Shown one piece after another: positions 1 to 10,300 of a stretch of DNA of 28,667 nt. The translations under genes were made by a program, and so were the position numbers. How positions within the stretch are numbered: the stretch's first letter is position 1; each line of letters begins with the position of its first letter. The notes under the pieces were generated by a model. The model saw only the letters and a list, made by a program, of their open reading frames with translations. It had not been told where the DNA came from and searched no databases. Origin of the DNA: Silene noctiflora. Its lineage: Eukaryota; Streptophyta; Magnoliopsida; Caryophyllales; Caryophyllaceae. Where the stretch lies: positions 17,842-46,508 of the forward strand of contig VHZZ01003931.1 of assembly GCA_009801015.1 (NCBI GenBank), in the 5' to 3' direction.

Positions 1-46
1 AAGCAGTCGCCTTTTTCAGTCGCCCGTAACAGTATTTCTTGTAGTG
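1..46. mobile_element. End of a CACTA (En/Spm) transposon
   Basis: Read from the minus strand, the sequence ending at base 46 begins CACTACAAGAAA, the usual terminal inverted repeat start of plant CACTA elements. The body of the element lies to the left of the window, so only its last 46 bases are seen. The 3-bp target duplication cannot be checked because the other end is missing. The terminus abuts a decayed RPA-like gene and an inverted repeat. Confidence 0.75.
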
Positions 47-260
47 ATAAGCATTTCATAAAATGAAGGAAAAAAGAAGGATAGAGAGGAAATATGATTA
101 CATAAATTCCCTACTCTGGATCGAAATATATAAATGAGATTTGAGGGGGAGATGAATTGATGATGGTGTAATTAGGTAGGAGGAAGAGATTTGAGAGTCA
201 GATTTCCTCTATGACCTTCTCTGTGTCCTTCTCTATTCCTTCTACCTATGAAATGCTTAT
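47..260. repeat. Inverted repeat with about 50-60 bp imperfect arms
   Basis: Bases 47-93 match the reverse complement of about 201-260. The outer ATAAGCATTTCATA (47-60) is an exact inverted match to 247-260, and the purine-rich GAAGGA..GAGAGGAAAT part continues the similarity inward. The left arm starts directly at the CACTA terminus. The right arm overlaps the distal part of the RPA-like pseudogene, so the left arm may be an inverted duplicate of that segment. Confidence 0.6.
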
Positions 261-735
261 CTAGGGAGTCATTGGTAATTATATCACCGAAAGTTTTGAA
301 TGAAAATCCATAGGTAGGGATTGGAAGGTTCGGTGATTATAAAACAAAGGTATCAAATTCAACGTACATACGAAATGGTTGAGGGGTTGCAACTTCTGAT
401 CCATTTTTTTCAGGCACTTTAAATTCAGTTATTTTGTATGCAACACCTTCCACTATCCTTGAGTCGAATCACTATCAGTTTTCACACTGTTACTTGAATG
501 ATATTTTTCTGCACGATAATTTAGATATCAAAATCATCATCTATATAAACATATAAATATATTTGTACTTGTTAGATTGTATTAAGCAAAAATTACCTCG
601 GTGTCTAGTAATAGCATTTCAATTCTTGCATTTTGGTTGGGGATAAGATCGTCAGGGCGATACTATTTTCGGACAACTCTAGCACTCACAATTTGTTTCT
701 CACGTTTTCCTTCATTTGAGTGATGGCGGATGTCA
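246..735 (-). pseudogene. Decayed replication protein A 1-like (OB-fold, DUF223-type) gene
   Basis: On the minus strand two exon-like blocks can be read. The first (about 735 to 597) contains ARVVRK, a stop, then YRPDDL and IEMLLLDTE, and ends at a donor-like GAG|gtaatt. The second (about 510 to 246) contains SRIVEGVAYKITEFKVPE, PFRMYVEFDTFVL, a stop, then IPTYGFSFKTFGDI and DKHFI. The order of IEMLLxDE, EGxxYxIxxFxV and IPxYGFxFxxF blocks is that of the first OB fold of plant RPA70-like proteins. I count a TAG at 663-665 (probably a former Trp codon), a TAA at 337-339, and at least one further stop plus a frameshift between the blocks. Such genes occur as dispersed host copies and as cargo of Helitrons; I see no Helitron helicase here. 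The distal OB folds are absent. Confidence 0.68.
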
Positions 736-794
736 TAGACTCATAAGGGTGGTTTTTCAGCAAATGGATTATACATCTGATGTACTACCACTAG

Positions 795-1095
795 TTGTTT
801 AGTTTTTGAGCATTATAATAAAATTTCCGAGTTTTATTTTAAAGTTTTTGAGTTTTACTATAAAGTTTCTGAGTTTATTTCCTTAAACATTAAGCTCAAA
901 AAATTATGATATCACTCAAAAACATTACATTTAAGTTTAGTTAAATTTGAGTTTTGACGGCAAAAAATTAAAATGCAATTTATAAACTTTAAAAAGCTAT
1001 AAAAAATACACATAAACTCGATAACAAATGAGATCTGAGTTACTACATCCATGTATGTTTCTTGTGATTTTTTGAGTTATGTATATCATGGAGTT
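795..1095. repeat. AT-rich degenerate direct repeats (GAGTTTTA-type)
   Basis: Units of about 21-28 bp recur from 795 to 890, each with a TTTTGAG or TTTCTGAG core followed by TTTTAnTnTAAAG. Looser copies (ACTCAAAAA, GAGTTTTGA) continue to about 1095 on both strands. No reading frame is present. This looks like a short non-autonomous transposon or its internal repeats. Confidence 0.45.
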
Positions 1096-1156
1096 TTTTT
1101 ATTGGACCATTTTTCTGGTAGGTATGCTTAAACAATTTGATTGAACTAATTTTACT

Positions 1157-1179
1157 CCCGTGTAAAAAATATGCACGGG
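1157..1179. repeat. Short hairpin CCCGTG-N11-CACGGG
   Basis: Six-base GC-rich arms (1157-1162 and 1174-1179) stand out in otherwise AT-rich DNA. Hairpins of this form occur near ends of several plant repeat families, but the element cannot be named from this fragment. Confidence 0.4.
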
Positions 1180-1485
1180 TCAGTTTTAAAATTAGGATAT
1201 ACTGAGCTTATATGGATATAATTAAACACAATAATCATTTTATCAGCAATTAAATAAAAAATATATGAACTGAAATTAAATTGAAAAATTGCACCAACAT
1301 TGAATTAAATTGAAATATACTAATAATGAATTAAATAAATTATCCCAAAACTTAAAGTAGAAAAGTTGTTGAAAAATTTAGTTAACGGTTTCTGAGATCA
1401 TGGGTAGTCTGGCATGAGAAAATTAATTTTTCACCCTAAAATAAAGGGCCAATAGAACTCTTTATACTAGGTAGATATTAAAGTT

Positions 1486-1597
1486 GAAGATAAATAGTGT
1501 CCCTCTTACAAAATGTATGTGGATATTGCAAGTGGGTGGGAAACGGATACCCCCACTTGCCCTCTCACTTGCATTTGTAAGAGGAACATTATCCGTC
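1486..1597. repeat. Foldback MITE-like element
   Basis: The half 1486-1540 pairs imperfectly with the reverse complement of 1548-1597. CCTCTTACAAAATG (1502-1515) faces CATTTGTAAGAGG (1572-1584), and GCAAGTGGG (1528-1536) faces CCCACTTGC (1552-1560). No coding capacity. It has the form of a miniature inverted-repeat element; the flanking ACGGATAGTG at 1609-1618 may belong to the same repeat. Confidence 0.55.
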
Positions 1598-1644
1598 TTT
1601 AGTTTTAGACGGATAGTGACAGTCTACAATGAGACAGACTGTAA

Positions 1645-2038
1645 TAAGATTTATTAAAAACTTTTTATGTTTTTCTTCAATTATATTATCTTTTTTTTTT
1701 GTTTACCTTTTTTTGTTAATATACATGACACCATATATATCCTACGCTAATATATTATTGAATTTTACAAAATATTCACCGTGATTAGATCCAATGTTTT
1801 GTATAATTAAAGTGTTCTCATAGAACATGGGTTAATTACTTGATCATAAACATATTTATATTTAAATTATGCGGTCTGCAATGGACTTGGAAAAGTAATT
1901 TTTTGTATAGTTTTTATTAAATATAGACTCAATTAATGAGAGAGCGTAATTAGATCAATAAGGAAGGTGAAGGTCCCTACCACAAAAGAAAAAAGAAATT
2001 TAATTTTTTCTCCTCTATAAATTAGGAGCTCATCAGCC
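1645..2038. other. AT-rich intergenic DNA without recognised feature
   Basis: About 390 bp of low-complexity AT-rich sequence with poly-T runs. I see no reading frame with family resemblance, no RNA gene and no clear repeat boundary before the inverted-repeat element at 2039. Confidence 0.5.
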
Positions 2039-3373
2039 GAGTTTCTAAATATCGTCGACGTTTTACAATAAATCGTCGACGTTTTTCATACAAAAGTTGT
2101 AATTTACCCTTGGTATACACCTCTCCTCCTCTTTCCCTCTAACACTTATTCACCAACATCCATTTGCATCCCCACGACCCAACCATCGTCGTCGCTACCG
2201 CTGCCATTAACCTCACTGCCACCTCGTCGCCACTGCCACCACGGTATTGCCACCACACCGCCGCTGCACCATTAATCACTACCGCCTCGCCACCTTATAA
2301 GAATAGATTTGATTAAAAATCGCACAAGACATTCGTGAATTATGAAATACGATTGACATAGGATTTCAATATTTAAGCATACGATTGAAACAAAAAAATC
2401 TAAAAGAAATCAAGGATTGCAAACAAAGTCATGAGAAAATTAATCATACCTGTAAACATTTTAGCACCATTGATGTCATATTATCACCATTAATGTCGAT
2501 TAATCGCCTCTATGAATGAAAGCACATATAGTTGGAGAGATATCAAAAGAAAATGCAATAAAAAATCAACAAGACCAATGCGAAATTGAATACAAACAAA
2601 AGATTAGTATAATATATTGTTCAGAAAGTTGATTTGTGTATATGCGTTAAATTGTTGATGGTAATGATAATGGAATGGGGTGGGGGACGTTGTAGTTCTA
2701 CGCTTGGGATTGGTTGAAACGTTGATCTTCAACGTTGGGAATGGATTGCAACGTTGGGCTTGAACATTGACCCAATTGTGACGCCAAGACTTATCATCCA
2801 GTCTATTAGAGACGACAAGACTCAACATCCCTCTCCCATATAGACGACAAGACTCAACGTCCAGGCCCAATTGTGACGCCCATAATCAACGTCCAAGCCC
2901 CTATTGGCGTGCACATTCACTGTCCATGTCCAGCCCAGACGATTGGTATCATTGTCTTAGTCCATTATGGACGTTGGGTTTCGATGTCCGGGTCTATTAG
3001 GGACAACATATTCAACGTCCCATTGATATGAAAGAAAAAAAAATTAGGGGTCAATTCATACTATGCAATTTCAAATTCCACATTCATAGTCAATTCATAT
3101 TAGACAACAACTCATACTAGGTAATGTCCGATTCAAACGAAAAAAGTTACAATTCCATAAAATATTAAGTAGTTAATTAGTTAATTCGTTGTTTGACATT
3201 GAATCCGATTAACAAGTCTTGAATTTTTTTTATTTTTTTTTAAGTTTGTTGTTTGGGAGGATTTGGGAGAGAATAGAGTAGAGAGAGTGAGCAAGGGTAG
3301 TGATGGTATTTTTTTCTTAAAAAAAAAAAACGTCGACGATTTGTTACAAAACATCGACGACGTTTCGCAACCC
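2039..3373. mobile_element. 1.3 kb non-autonomous TIR element, possibly Mutator-like
   Basis: The ends are inverted repeats. The left arm 2039-2087 and the reverse complement of 3326-3373 both contain two copies of TCGTCGACGTTTT-like sequence about 20 bp apart, and weaker similarity runs further in (a shared TACCCTTG at about 2107 and 3291-3298). Behind the left arm lies a CCG/CCA/CTG triplet-rich stretch (2160-2295), unlike its AT-rich surroundings. Bases 2690-3020 hold scattered repeats: AACGTTGGG and CAACGTCC motifs, GACGACAAGACTCAAC twice (2811-2826 and 2844-2859) and CCCAATTGTGACGCC twice (2771-2785 and 2867-2881). There is no transposase frame. Long TIRs suggest a MULE-type derivative, but I found no clear 9-bp target duplication. 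Confidence 0.6.
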
Positions 3374-3689
3374 CCCAATCAAATCACTCTAAATGCTATA
3401 ACTTTTATAGTATAGAGATGTGTGTAGAAATGTACATAGCATGAGATGTATTATAAATACATGTCTAATTATTGTAAAGATATTATGGTTAAGAATGACA
3501 AGATATTTTCCTGGGAAGAATATTATTAATATAGGAATAAAGAAAAAATTGGCTCGGCACAAATAACAACAGCGACACCCAAACTGAGAACTCGAGCATA
3601 AGTCATATCCCAAATAAACCCGAACCAATATGGTCCGACTTAACACTTATTGCTGCAAAACTGACCATCATGCATAAAAACTCTATGAT

Positions 3690-3805
3690 AATATAATCGA
3701 AAATAACCCGAACATAAAAAAATCCAGTCTAATCCAATTTAACCCGAATTTTCGCAAACTCAAAAATAACCCGTTCCAAACTAACTCAACCCAGTTAACC
3801 CGCTT
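3690..3805. repeat. Degenerate AACCCGAA-type repeats
   Basis: ATAACCCG, AACCCGAA, TAACCCG and GTTAACCCGC recur roughly every 15-30 bp. The same word family (GACCCGAC, TTACCCGACTC) is seen again in an intron at 19625-19830. This is typical of a dispersed plant repeat, not of a promoter motif. Confidence 0.4.
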
Positions 3806-3989
3806 GATAAGCCTACTTCCAACATAACACTATTATCCAACACCACCACATAATCTAACAAGTTAACCAAAGCCCAACTTATCTCCAAGAATCCAAGATT
3901 CCAAATATTCCAAATATTCCAAACCAATGGCTTCGAAATTTTCATTTTCATTTTCAATTTTTTGACATAAAAAATTCAAACAAGTTCAA

Positions 3990-4025
3990 AATCCCGCCCT
4001 TGACACAAATCAAAGTTTCACCGTT
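3990..4025 (+). promoter_or_regulatory. Candidate E2F-like and MSA-core sites upstream of the POLYCHOME-like gene
   Basis: AATCCCGCC (3990-3998) matches the E2F consensus WTTSSCGSS at eight of nine positions. CCGTT at 4021-4025 is AACGG on the minus strand, the core of the mitosis-specific activator element bound by three-repeat MYBs; another CCGTT is at 4233-4237. Both lie about 100-150 bp upstream of a plausible transcription start. Short motifs occur by chance, so this is suggestive only, but it would suit a cell-cycle gene. Confidence 0.35.
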
Positions 4026-4129
4026 GAAAAATTTGATGAAATTTCAAAGATTTCAATTTTGTAAGAAGGCATGTGACCATTTTTTTGCACTACACAAACA
4101 CTCCTGACACCTTTACCAATATCATCTCC

Positions 4130-4136
4130 TTTAAAA
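4130..4136 (+). promoter_or_regulatory. TATA-like element
   Basis: TTTAAAA follows a CCAAT at 4116-4120 and precedes a CT-rich leader (4141-4205) typical of plant 5' UTRs. A start near 4160-4170 would fit. This is inferred from spacing only. Confidence 0.35.
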
Positions 4137-4258
4137 CCTGCTCTCATTTCTTCTCTTCATTCAAACTCATCGTTTCATCACTTCTTCTCTCCTCTTCAAC
4201 TCTCTTTCTATTCAGTTTACTCATTTAGTTGACCGTTTTTGGCAGAAATCTAATCTGG

Positions 4259-5074
4259 GTAAGCTCTCTTTTGATTATTTAGTTGTTTTTTTGATTTGGG
4301 TTGGTTTTAGTTTTGTGAAATTTGATGAAAGTTTGGATCTTTTTGGTTTAATTGTTTAATTCTGTGTATATTTTATCTGGGTTTTTGATTTAGTTCATCT
4401 GGATAGTTAGTTTAGTTTCATTACATTTGATTTAAATATCCGTTACAAAGAATGAAATAGGTAAACAGATGATTGAGACGGAGATATAATGTTCAGTTGT
4501 GTAAAGCTTAACCTATGATTAGTAATACACAATTGGATAAGGTGTGTTCGCTGAAAATGTAATTAGCCATTCTTCAACTTGTAAAGCTTTCGCATCTTTG
4601 TTTTGCTTATTAGTAATAATCTCAGCTGTTAATAAGTGAAACAAATTAACAAGATGCGAAATCTGGGTTTTACAAGTTGAAGAATAGCTAATTAGGTTTT
4701 CGGCGAATACATTTATAAATTGAGTATCAAATCTCAAAAAAGTGTATAAATGTGCACGGTGTGGATATACTGCATTTTTATTAACACTGAATAGTTTTTA
4801 TTTAAAATTTGAAGCAAATCATCGAATTGGTTCGAGATTTTGGTGGAATAATGTAAAATAACTCGCTTAATTTGGAGGGCTTATTTTTAATCTAGAGTAA
4901 AGCATTCAAAGTAATTCTGGATACAATAGTTTAATTGATTGTCATTCGAAAATAGTCTTGTTACGCTGCTGTTTGCATCGGCACTGCAGCAAAAGAGCGA
5001 TACAGTTTACAGAAATTAGATGATTAATGGGAGTTTATTTGGCTTTATGCAGTAAAATTACGAGTACTAAACAG
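4259..5074 (+). other. Probable 5' UTR intron of the POLYCHOME-like gene
   Basis: A donor CTGG|GTAAGC at 4259 is followed by a T-rich stretch. Acceptor candidates are AAACAG at 5074 (used here) or ATGCAG at 5052, leaving a very short leader before the ATG at 5089. The intron would be about 0.8 kb and contains a 219-bp palindrome. Transcript evidence is needed to fix the acceptor. Confidence 0.5.
4516..4734. repeat. Near-complete 219-bp palindrome (foldback MITE or hairpin locus)
   Basis: The left half 4516-4620 pairs with the reverse complement of 4621-4734 almost to the centre. The best block is TAATTAGCCATTCTTCAACT (4559-4578) against 4675-4695 with one mismatch, continuing through TTGTAAA and CGCATCTT. 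Outer parts, about GATTxGTAATACxCAATT, pair less well. An RNA copy would fold into a long hairpin with almost no loop. It lies in the probable leader intron of the downstream gene on the transcribed strand. A recent foldback MITE is the simplest explanation; a young small-RNA hairpin is possible. Confidence 0.7.
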
Positions 5075-5088
5075 ACTGCGGCTGAAAG

Positions 5089-5931
5089 ATGCCTGTATCA
5101 AGAGATAGACTGTCAAGACCAGTTGACGTTTCAACCCTTCTACCAAATGCTCAACGACGAGCAAATATTACAGTAGATGAGCCTGGGTTACGCTTGAGGA
5201 CCTTGTCCTCACAAAATGTTATGACAGGAAAATCTAGTGGTAGTGCTCGAAGGCTACGTAGACGCAGCCTTCAAGCCCAAAGAACGCGAATGAGACATCA
5301 ACGGTACTTGAATAGGTTGCCTGTTGATCAAGAAAATCGATCTCCTATGACTGTAAGATCTGGTCAACGGAGGCGCAGTCTTTTACCTTCTTACTACCCT
5401 CGGACCCCTCTACGAGACATTACTGCTATTGTTAGGGTAATTATTCTAACTTCATAAGCTAACAGTTCACTCGTGCACTTTATCTTCTGAAAATCGTCAC
5501 AGATTTCATGTTTCTGTTTATGTGCTGTGGGCTTTAAATTCTTCAAAGGTCTCGAATTTTCACATGAGATGGTCTAATGATAAGATTATCTTGGTGCTAC
5601 ACAGGCCATAGAAAGGAGAAGAGCTGAACTGCGAGATCAGAGAGATGAAGCACCAGAACAAGAAGCTAATGCTCCGCCATCCAGTTCTCAACTTGAGAAT
5701 GAAACAAACACATTGACACCCATCCTAGCTCTGGCCGCAAAGAACACGGACAATGTAACTGACGAGAACTCGAATGTATTAGAAATGGCGAGTCCTCAGA
5801 AGAAGCTGCTTAATTCAATAGATAAGGTGAGGCAAATTTGGGTGGAAGAGCAACAGAAGGTAGAAAACACACCGGCTGCCAAGAAGGCCGAGAGGGCAAG
5901 AAAGGTCCGCACTCTAATGTCAATGCGATGA
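5089..5931 (+). CDS. POLYCHOME/UVI4/OSD1 (GIG1)-like APC/C inhibitor
   Basis: Two coding exons, 5089-5436 and 5605-5931, joined in phase 0 across a 168-bp GT-AG intron, encode 224 residues; Arabidopsis members are of similar size. The family restrains the anaphase-promoting complex in the nucleus. It delays destruction of cyclins and so controls endoreduplication and meiotic progression. Visible hallmarks: an N-terminal MPxxRDRLxRPVD block; the destruction box RTPL (105-108) within YYPRTPLRDITAIVRAIERRR, split by the intron; a conserved SPQKKLLNSIDKV segment (179-191) with a CDK-type SPxK site; and the C-terminal Met-Arg tail of LMSMR that binds APC/C in relatives. The GxEN motif is present only as DQEN (80-83), so its Gly is replaced. 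Residues 53-75 are strongly basic. The ATG follows the candidate splice acceptor closely. I cannot decide between the UVI4 and OSD1 branches, so no symbol is given. Confidence 0.9.
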
Positions 5932-7325
5932 GTTGCTTAAAGTCATTAGAACAAGGAGTGAATTTTGTATGAAACGATCTCAAATGTGAGACTAACTCAT
6001 AGTTTTGTTTCATTAAGTATAGGGCTTGTGGGTTAGTTTCATAGGCAAGACCGTCTCATATAAGCTTGTGCAGCATGATAGATGCCAAGGGGGCTCATGG
6101 GTAGAAGTGTAGAAATGACGTGGGTTGTTGACTGAAGAAGGCGGCTTCTCTTGTTCACAATTGGTACCTGACTATCTCGGCTTTGGCACGAGTGTATCTG
6201 TGCTATGGATTAGTTCAGATTGCGATTTAGGGTGATCGGAGAAGAAGGTTTCTGTGCATAAGACTAAGTGTTAGCCTCTGCTAACAGTGTAAAGTTATTG
6301 ACAGCAGATGCCCTCTGATGTTGGCCAATTAAGCAGTTCCTGAATGTACATAAAAATAACATCAATGTGTCTCTTTTTGCGATACAAGTCACCCAATCAC
6401 CTTGTTGACGGTGCCTTTTCCGTCTTCTTGCTACTTTTGCGGATGTATTTTTGTTGATCATGAGTATTTCTAATGGCAATTGTAACTGTTGAGCTCCAAG
6501 TATTGAAGGCAAATTACCCGAATACCATGCTTCTTGTTTAATTATGATCGAAGTCATACTGTCCATTACATTAATTTTACTGGCAAATCCTACAAGAAAG
6601 GGAAAATGGAAAGGGATGGTGGAAGAAAGAACAAATATTAAGACGATATGTTTTAAGTACTTCAACTGCTTATTAATGTGGTATAAACAACTTTGATTTA
6701 TAATTTTATACATCGCGTACAATATACAGGAAAAGAGACGGTTCTGAATCATTCCATAAAAAAAGAAAAAAACTAGACTCGTATGGGCTGGTAGTCCGGT
6801 AGCAACATGGTTATTTGTTTACAGACCAGTTCTATTCATCCAGCAGGTGCCTTAACCAAAAAAATTACAAAAGGTAGTACACTGGAACCTCTAACGCCCA
6901 TTCCTGAGGGGTTATTGTGGTCTTTTACAAAGTGTCGGGCAGTTTCAACACGCGAGTTCTTGCAATCCCTACAAAAAAAAAATACAGTCCTTTACCACAA
7001 AATGCACTTGATTCATTTGGATTAATAACTATATTATCACTTCAACAAAACTATGTCTGTTTCACAGTTCACTTGGTTATATAGCCAGTCACGATCACTT
7101 CAGCAGAATGACGAGAGATTGTGAAGGTTATTGACTTATTGGTCACATTAAGACTCGGATTAGGCTGCAATAATTCGAGTTCCAACTTCTAAACCCTAAG
7201 GTTGTTATGTAACTAAGAAAAGTACTGGCTGAATTGTTCAAATATTATGTTAAAAAAAGAGCATTTGAATGTTGCAAATACTTAAACGAGATGCATACCA
7301 CGTGAACTTATAGATGTCCCATTCC
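5932..7325. other. Convergent intergenic region and 3' UTRs
   Basis: The POLYCHOME-like gene ends at 5931 (+) and the kinase gene at 7326 (-), so both 3' UTRs fall here. GACCGTCTCATATAAGCTTG at 6050-6069 resembles a dispersed plant repeat end. The longest frame is 162 codons on the minus strand (6264-6752). Its C-terminal half is basic (ARRRKRHR) but matches no family I know; it is probably chance. I see no RNA gene. Confidence 0.45.
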
Positions 7326-10300
7326 TTACAACCATGGAAGTTTGAAGGTGTCCTTCCACCATCCTTGTTTAGAACCTTGGGCTACTACTTTGTCCAATCG
7401 TACAATTATTTGAACAAAACTTGGTCTAATTGTAGGGTCTTCACTCCAACATTCTTCCAGCAATCTGTGTTTCCATTGTAACTAAATTAGTTCAGACATT
7501 CAAGGGCCTATATATGACGGCACAATAAGGCAGAAACATCATCAAACCACTCAAATATCACGGTAGATCAACGGGATTAAATCCTTATCAGGGGTTCACT
7601 TAGCATATTGGACAAATAAGCCACACCGACAAATCAACTGGATTCCAAATATAAATCCTACTCCTAGTCGGCTAGTCCTAATCAGAAGGGTTCACTTTGC
7701 TGTGTACTGTTGTAGTGTTGTTTATGGTGTAGTATTCTAAATTTTAGGGATTTCAGGTAAATCCAAATCCTAATCAGGGATTTCACAATATTTGTCAGGG
7801 TTGAGACAAGACCCTGTCAATCAAGGACAGTTTACCAACATTAGAGACAATAGACCAAAAAATTGGCGGGTCCGAGAATCCCCAAAAGGGCATGAACCTG
7901 AGAGATATCAGTGTGCATCACGTCGATGAAATATAGTTACTCAGTAGGTACCGATCACAGATTCATAGCAATCAAGTGAAAGTTTCTGATTTTCTATAAT
8001 AGGGACTGCACCTTTATTGGGAGACTTTCTCTCGAAACAATATTTTCAGACTACAGAGAATCACCGTGGAAACTAACAGCAGAAATTATTAAAACATAAA
8101 ATCAAGATTCAACAGGCCCTAGAAGGGAAATACTGCATAAAAAAAACTTACTCTTTTAAGTCCGATGGATAATTTTTCAACTTTTTAAATGGTGGCCTCT
8201 TTCCTTCCAAACACATAAGCTTGATAGCTTCTTCGGCAGGCTTCGGGTGAAAAGGATGAACACCCTCAATCATCTACAGCAAGAGAAAGAATCATACATT
8301 GTGAGCCAAAGATCCTCAGTTCCAGGTTGTCTCGCAACAGCAAATAAGAATATATGATAACTTCTTCAACACCCTGTTTCGTCTTCAGGTTTTCATTTAC
8401 CTTCCTAAATGGCTAAATCAAGAGGGGATCATCAACAACTACAAAGCTGAGATTAGAGTACATGCTAAGGTACTCAGTTGTATGACTTACAGTTCTTCCA
8501 AATTCACATATTATGGGACATTTCTAACCACCAGTACGTTAATAATTCTCAGTTAGAATGTTAAGACCCAGTAATATGGAGTATATTAAATGGAACTAAA
8601 CTTAATATTGCTGAATAAATGAAAACAAATCTTCCTTGTAACTAAAAAGGTTAATAACCAAAATGAATTACTAGCTCGAAATTTAAAATATTGCCTGATG
8701 CTCACTGTAAGCATACACAGCAGAATGATAAACAACAGGCAGGTTAGCATCTGAAAATTAACTATTCAAGTATTCATATCTCCTATATTGGAGATATAAG
8801 CATGCCAGCATGGTTGTACACTTGTACTTAACCTCACACGAACACCATCGACTTAAAATTTGGGAGCACTGGTTTGACATTATGGTATTATAGGAAAAAA
8901 ATAAAATAAATAAAAACAAGCAGTAGGTTAGCTTAACATAATGTAATCTATGTACCAGGTGGAGTAGATAGAAGTGTTCTATCAGATTGGGTTCATCTAA
9001 CCCGCTTGATGCCACAGGCAGAAAAAGAAAAACCAAACCTCAAAATTACCTCGTAAAGAATTACAGCAAAGGAGTATGCGTCCACAGTCTTGTCAAATAT
9101 TTCATGTTTGTAGAGCTCAGGTGCTGTGTAGATACCTACATCCAGAAACAAAGAAGGCCTGTTATTACATGATATACATATATTACTTCATACTAGTTAA
9201 CTTTTGAAAAATTTACTCCCAAGATGAAAGAACTAATATGAAGGTTACATCACTAGCTTTAACTATTTGGTTGATAAAACCCAACAAATCCTTCTACAGG
9301 TGACAAAAGTTAATTTATTTAGGCACACTACGTTCCAGTTTTCGTTAGGCTAGAGGTTCAGTGACAAGCATTTTAAGAGAGAACTGCCACCAAAATTTAT
9401 ACTCCTCAGCAACCATGACAGAGAAAGATAATAAACAAGACCACCCCTTTCTTCCCGGAGATGTTGCAGTAATGTCATGATATATACACACGAGAATCTG
9501 AAACGAAATAAAACCAAGAGCCCCAGAAGAAAGTTTAGTGCAAATAAAGTATAAGAATTAGTCACTACTTTTCCAAATCATGAGAAGTATAAGCATTAGT
9601 CACCGTTTTTCCAAACCATGAGATAGATAGTTTTCTGTAGTCCTAGCACTTACTCAAATGACGAGTAGATGCCCCAGTCTCAGCCAACTTAAATTTATCT
9701 GCTGATATCTTTGACACTCGTTCCAAACCAAATCCAGACACCTTCAGTTGTCCGCTGCTATCGAGCAAAATATTTCTGGCACCTTACAAAAAACTCTCAA
9801 CTATTAAAGAACAATACTATCAGGCTATCAGCCTTAGTGACTTATAAAAGTTGTCTTTTGCATTTGGTCATCTTACTTGGGCATCAGATCACAATGGACA
9901 ACAGGATCTGGTTTGCACTCATGGAGGTAATTCATGCCCCTGACATTGTTCAGTTCTGTGAGGAATACAGATCGCCAAATTCTGTGCAATTACTGTAATA
10001 AAAGCTGTTTTTCTACACAACCGCATATTTTTTCCAAATAAAGGCTAAATCTGAGAAATGATGAATACCTTGCAATATCAAGAGCAAACCTCAAGGATTT
10101 TGATGGTGATAAACGTCCTTTCTTTACAAGATAGCCTCCTAGATCACCCTGTATAACAATAGACTAATTCAGTCTTTAAGATATATGAAAGAAACAGGGT
10201 ATAAGGACTGAAATATCTGGAGTTTGATATACCTTTGAATGGTATTCAATTACAATCATCATGGGGATATTTTGGGTAACTGCTCCAACAAACTGGATGA

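Noticed and set aside
2604-2870. 88-codon minus-strand frame
   Set aside because: It lies in the repeat-rich interior of the TIR element and shows no domain or codon pattern of a gene.
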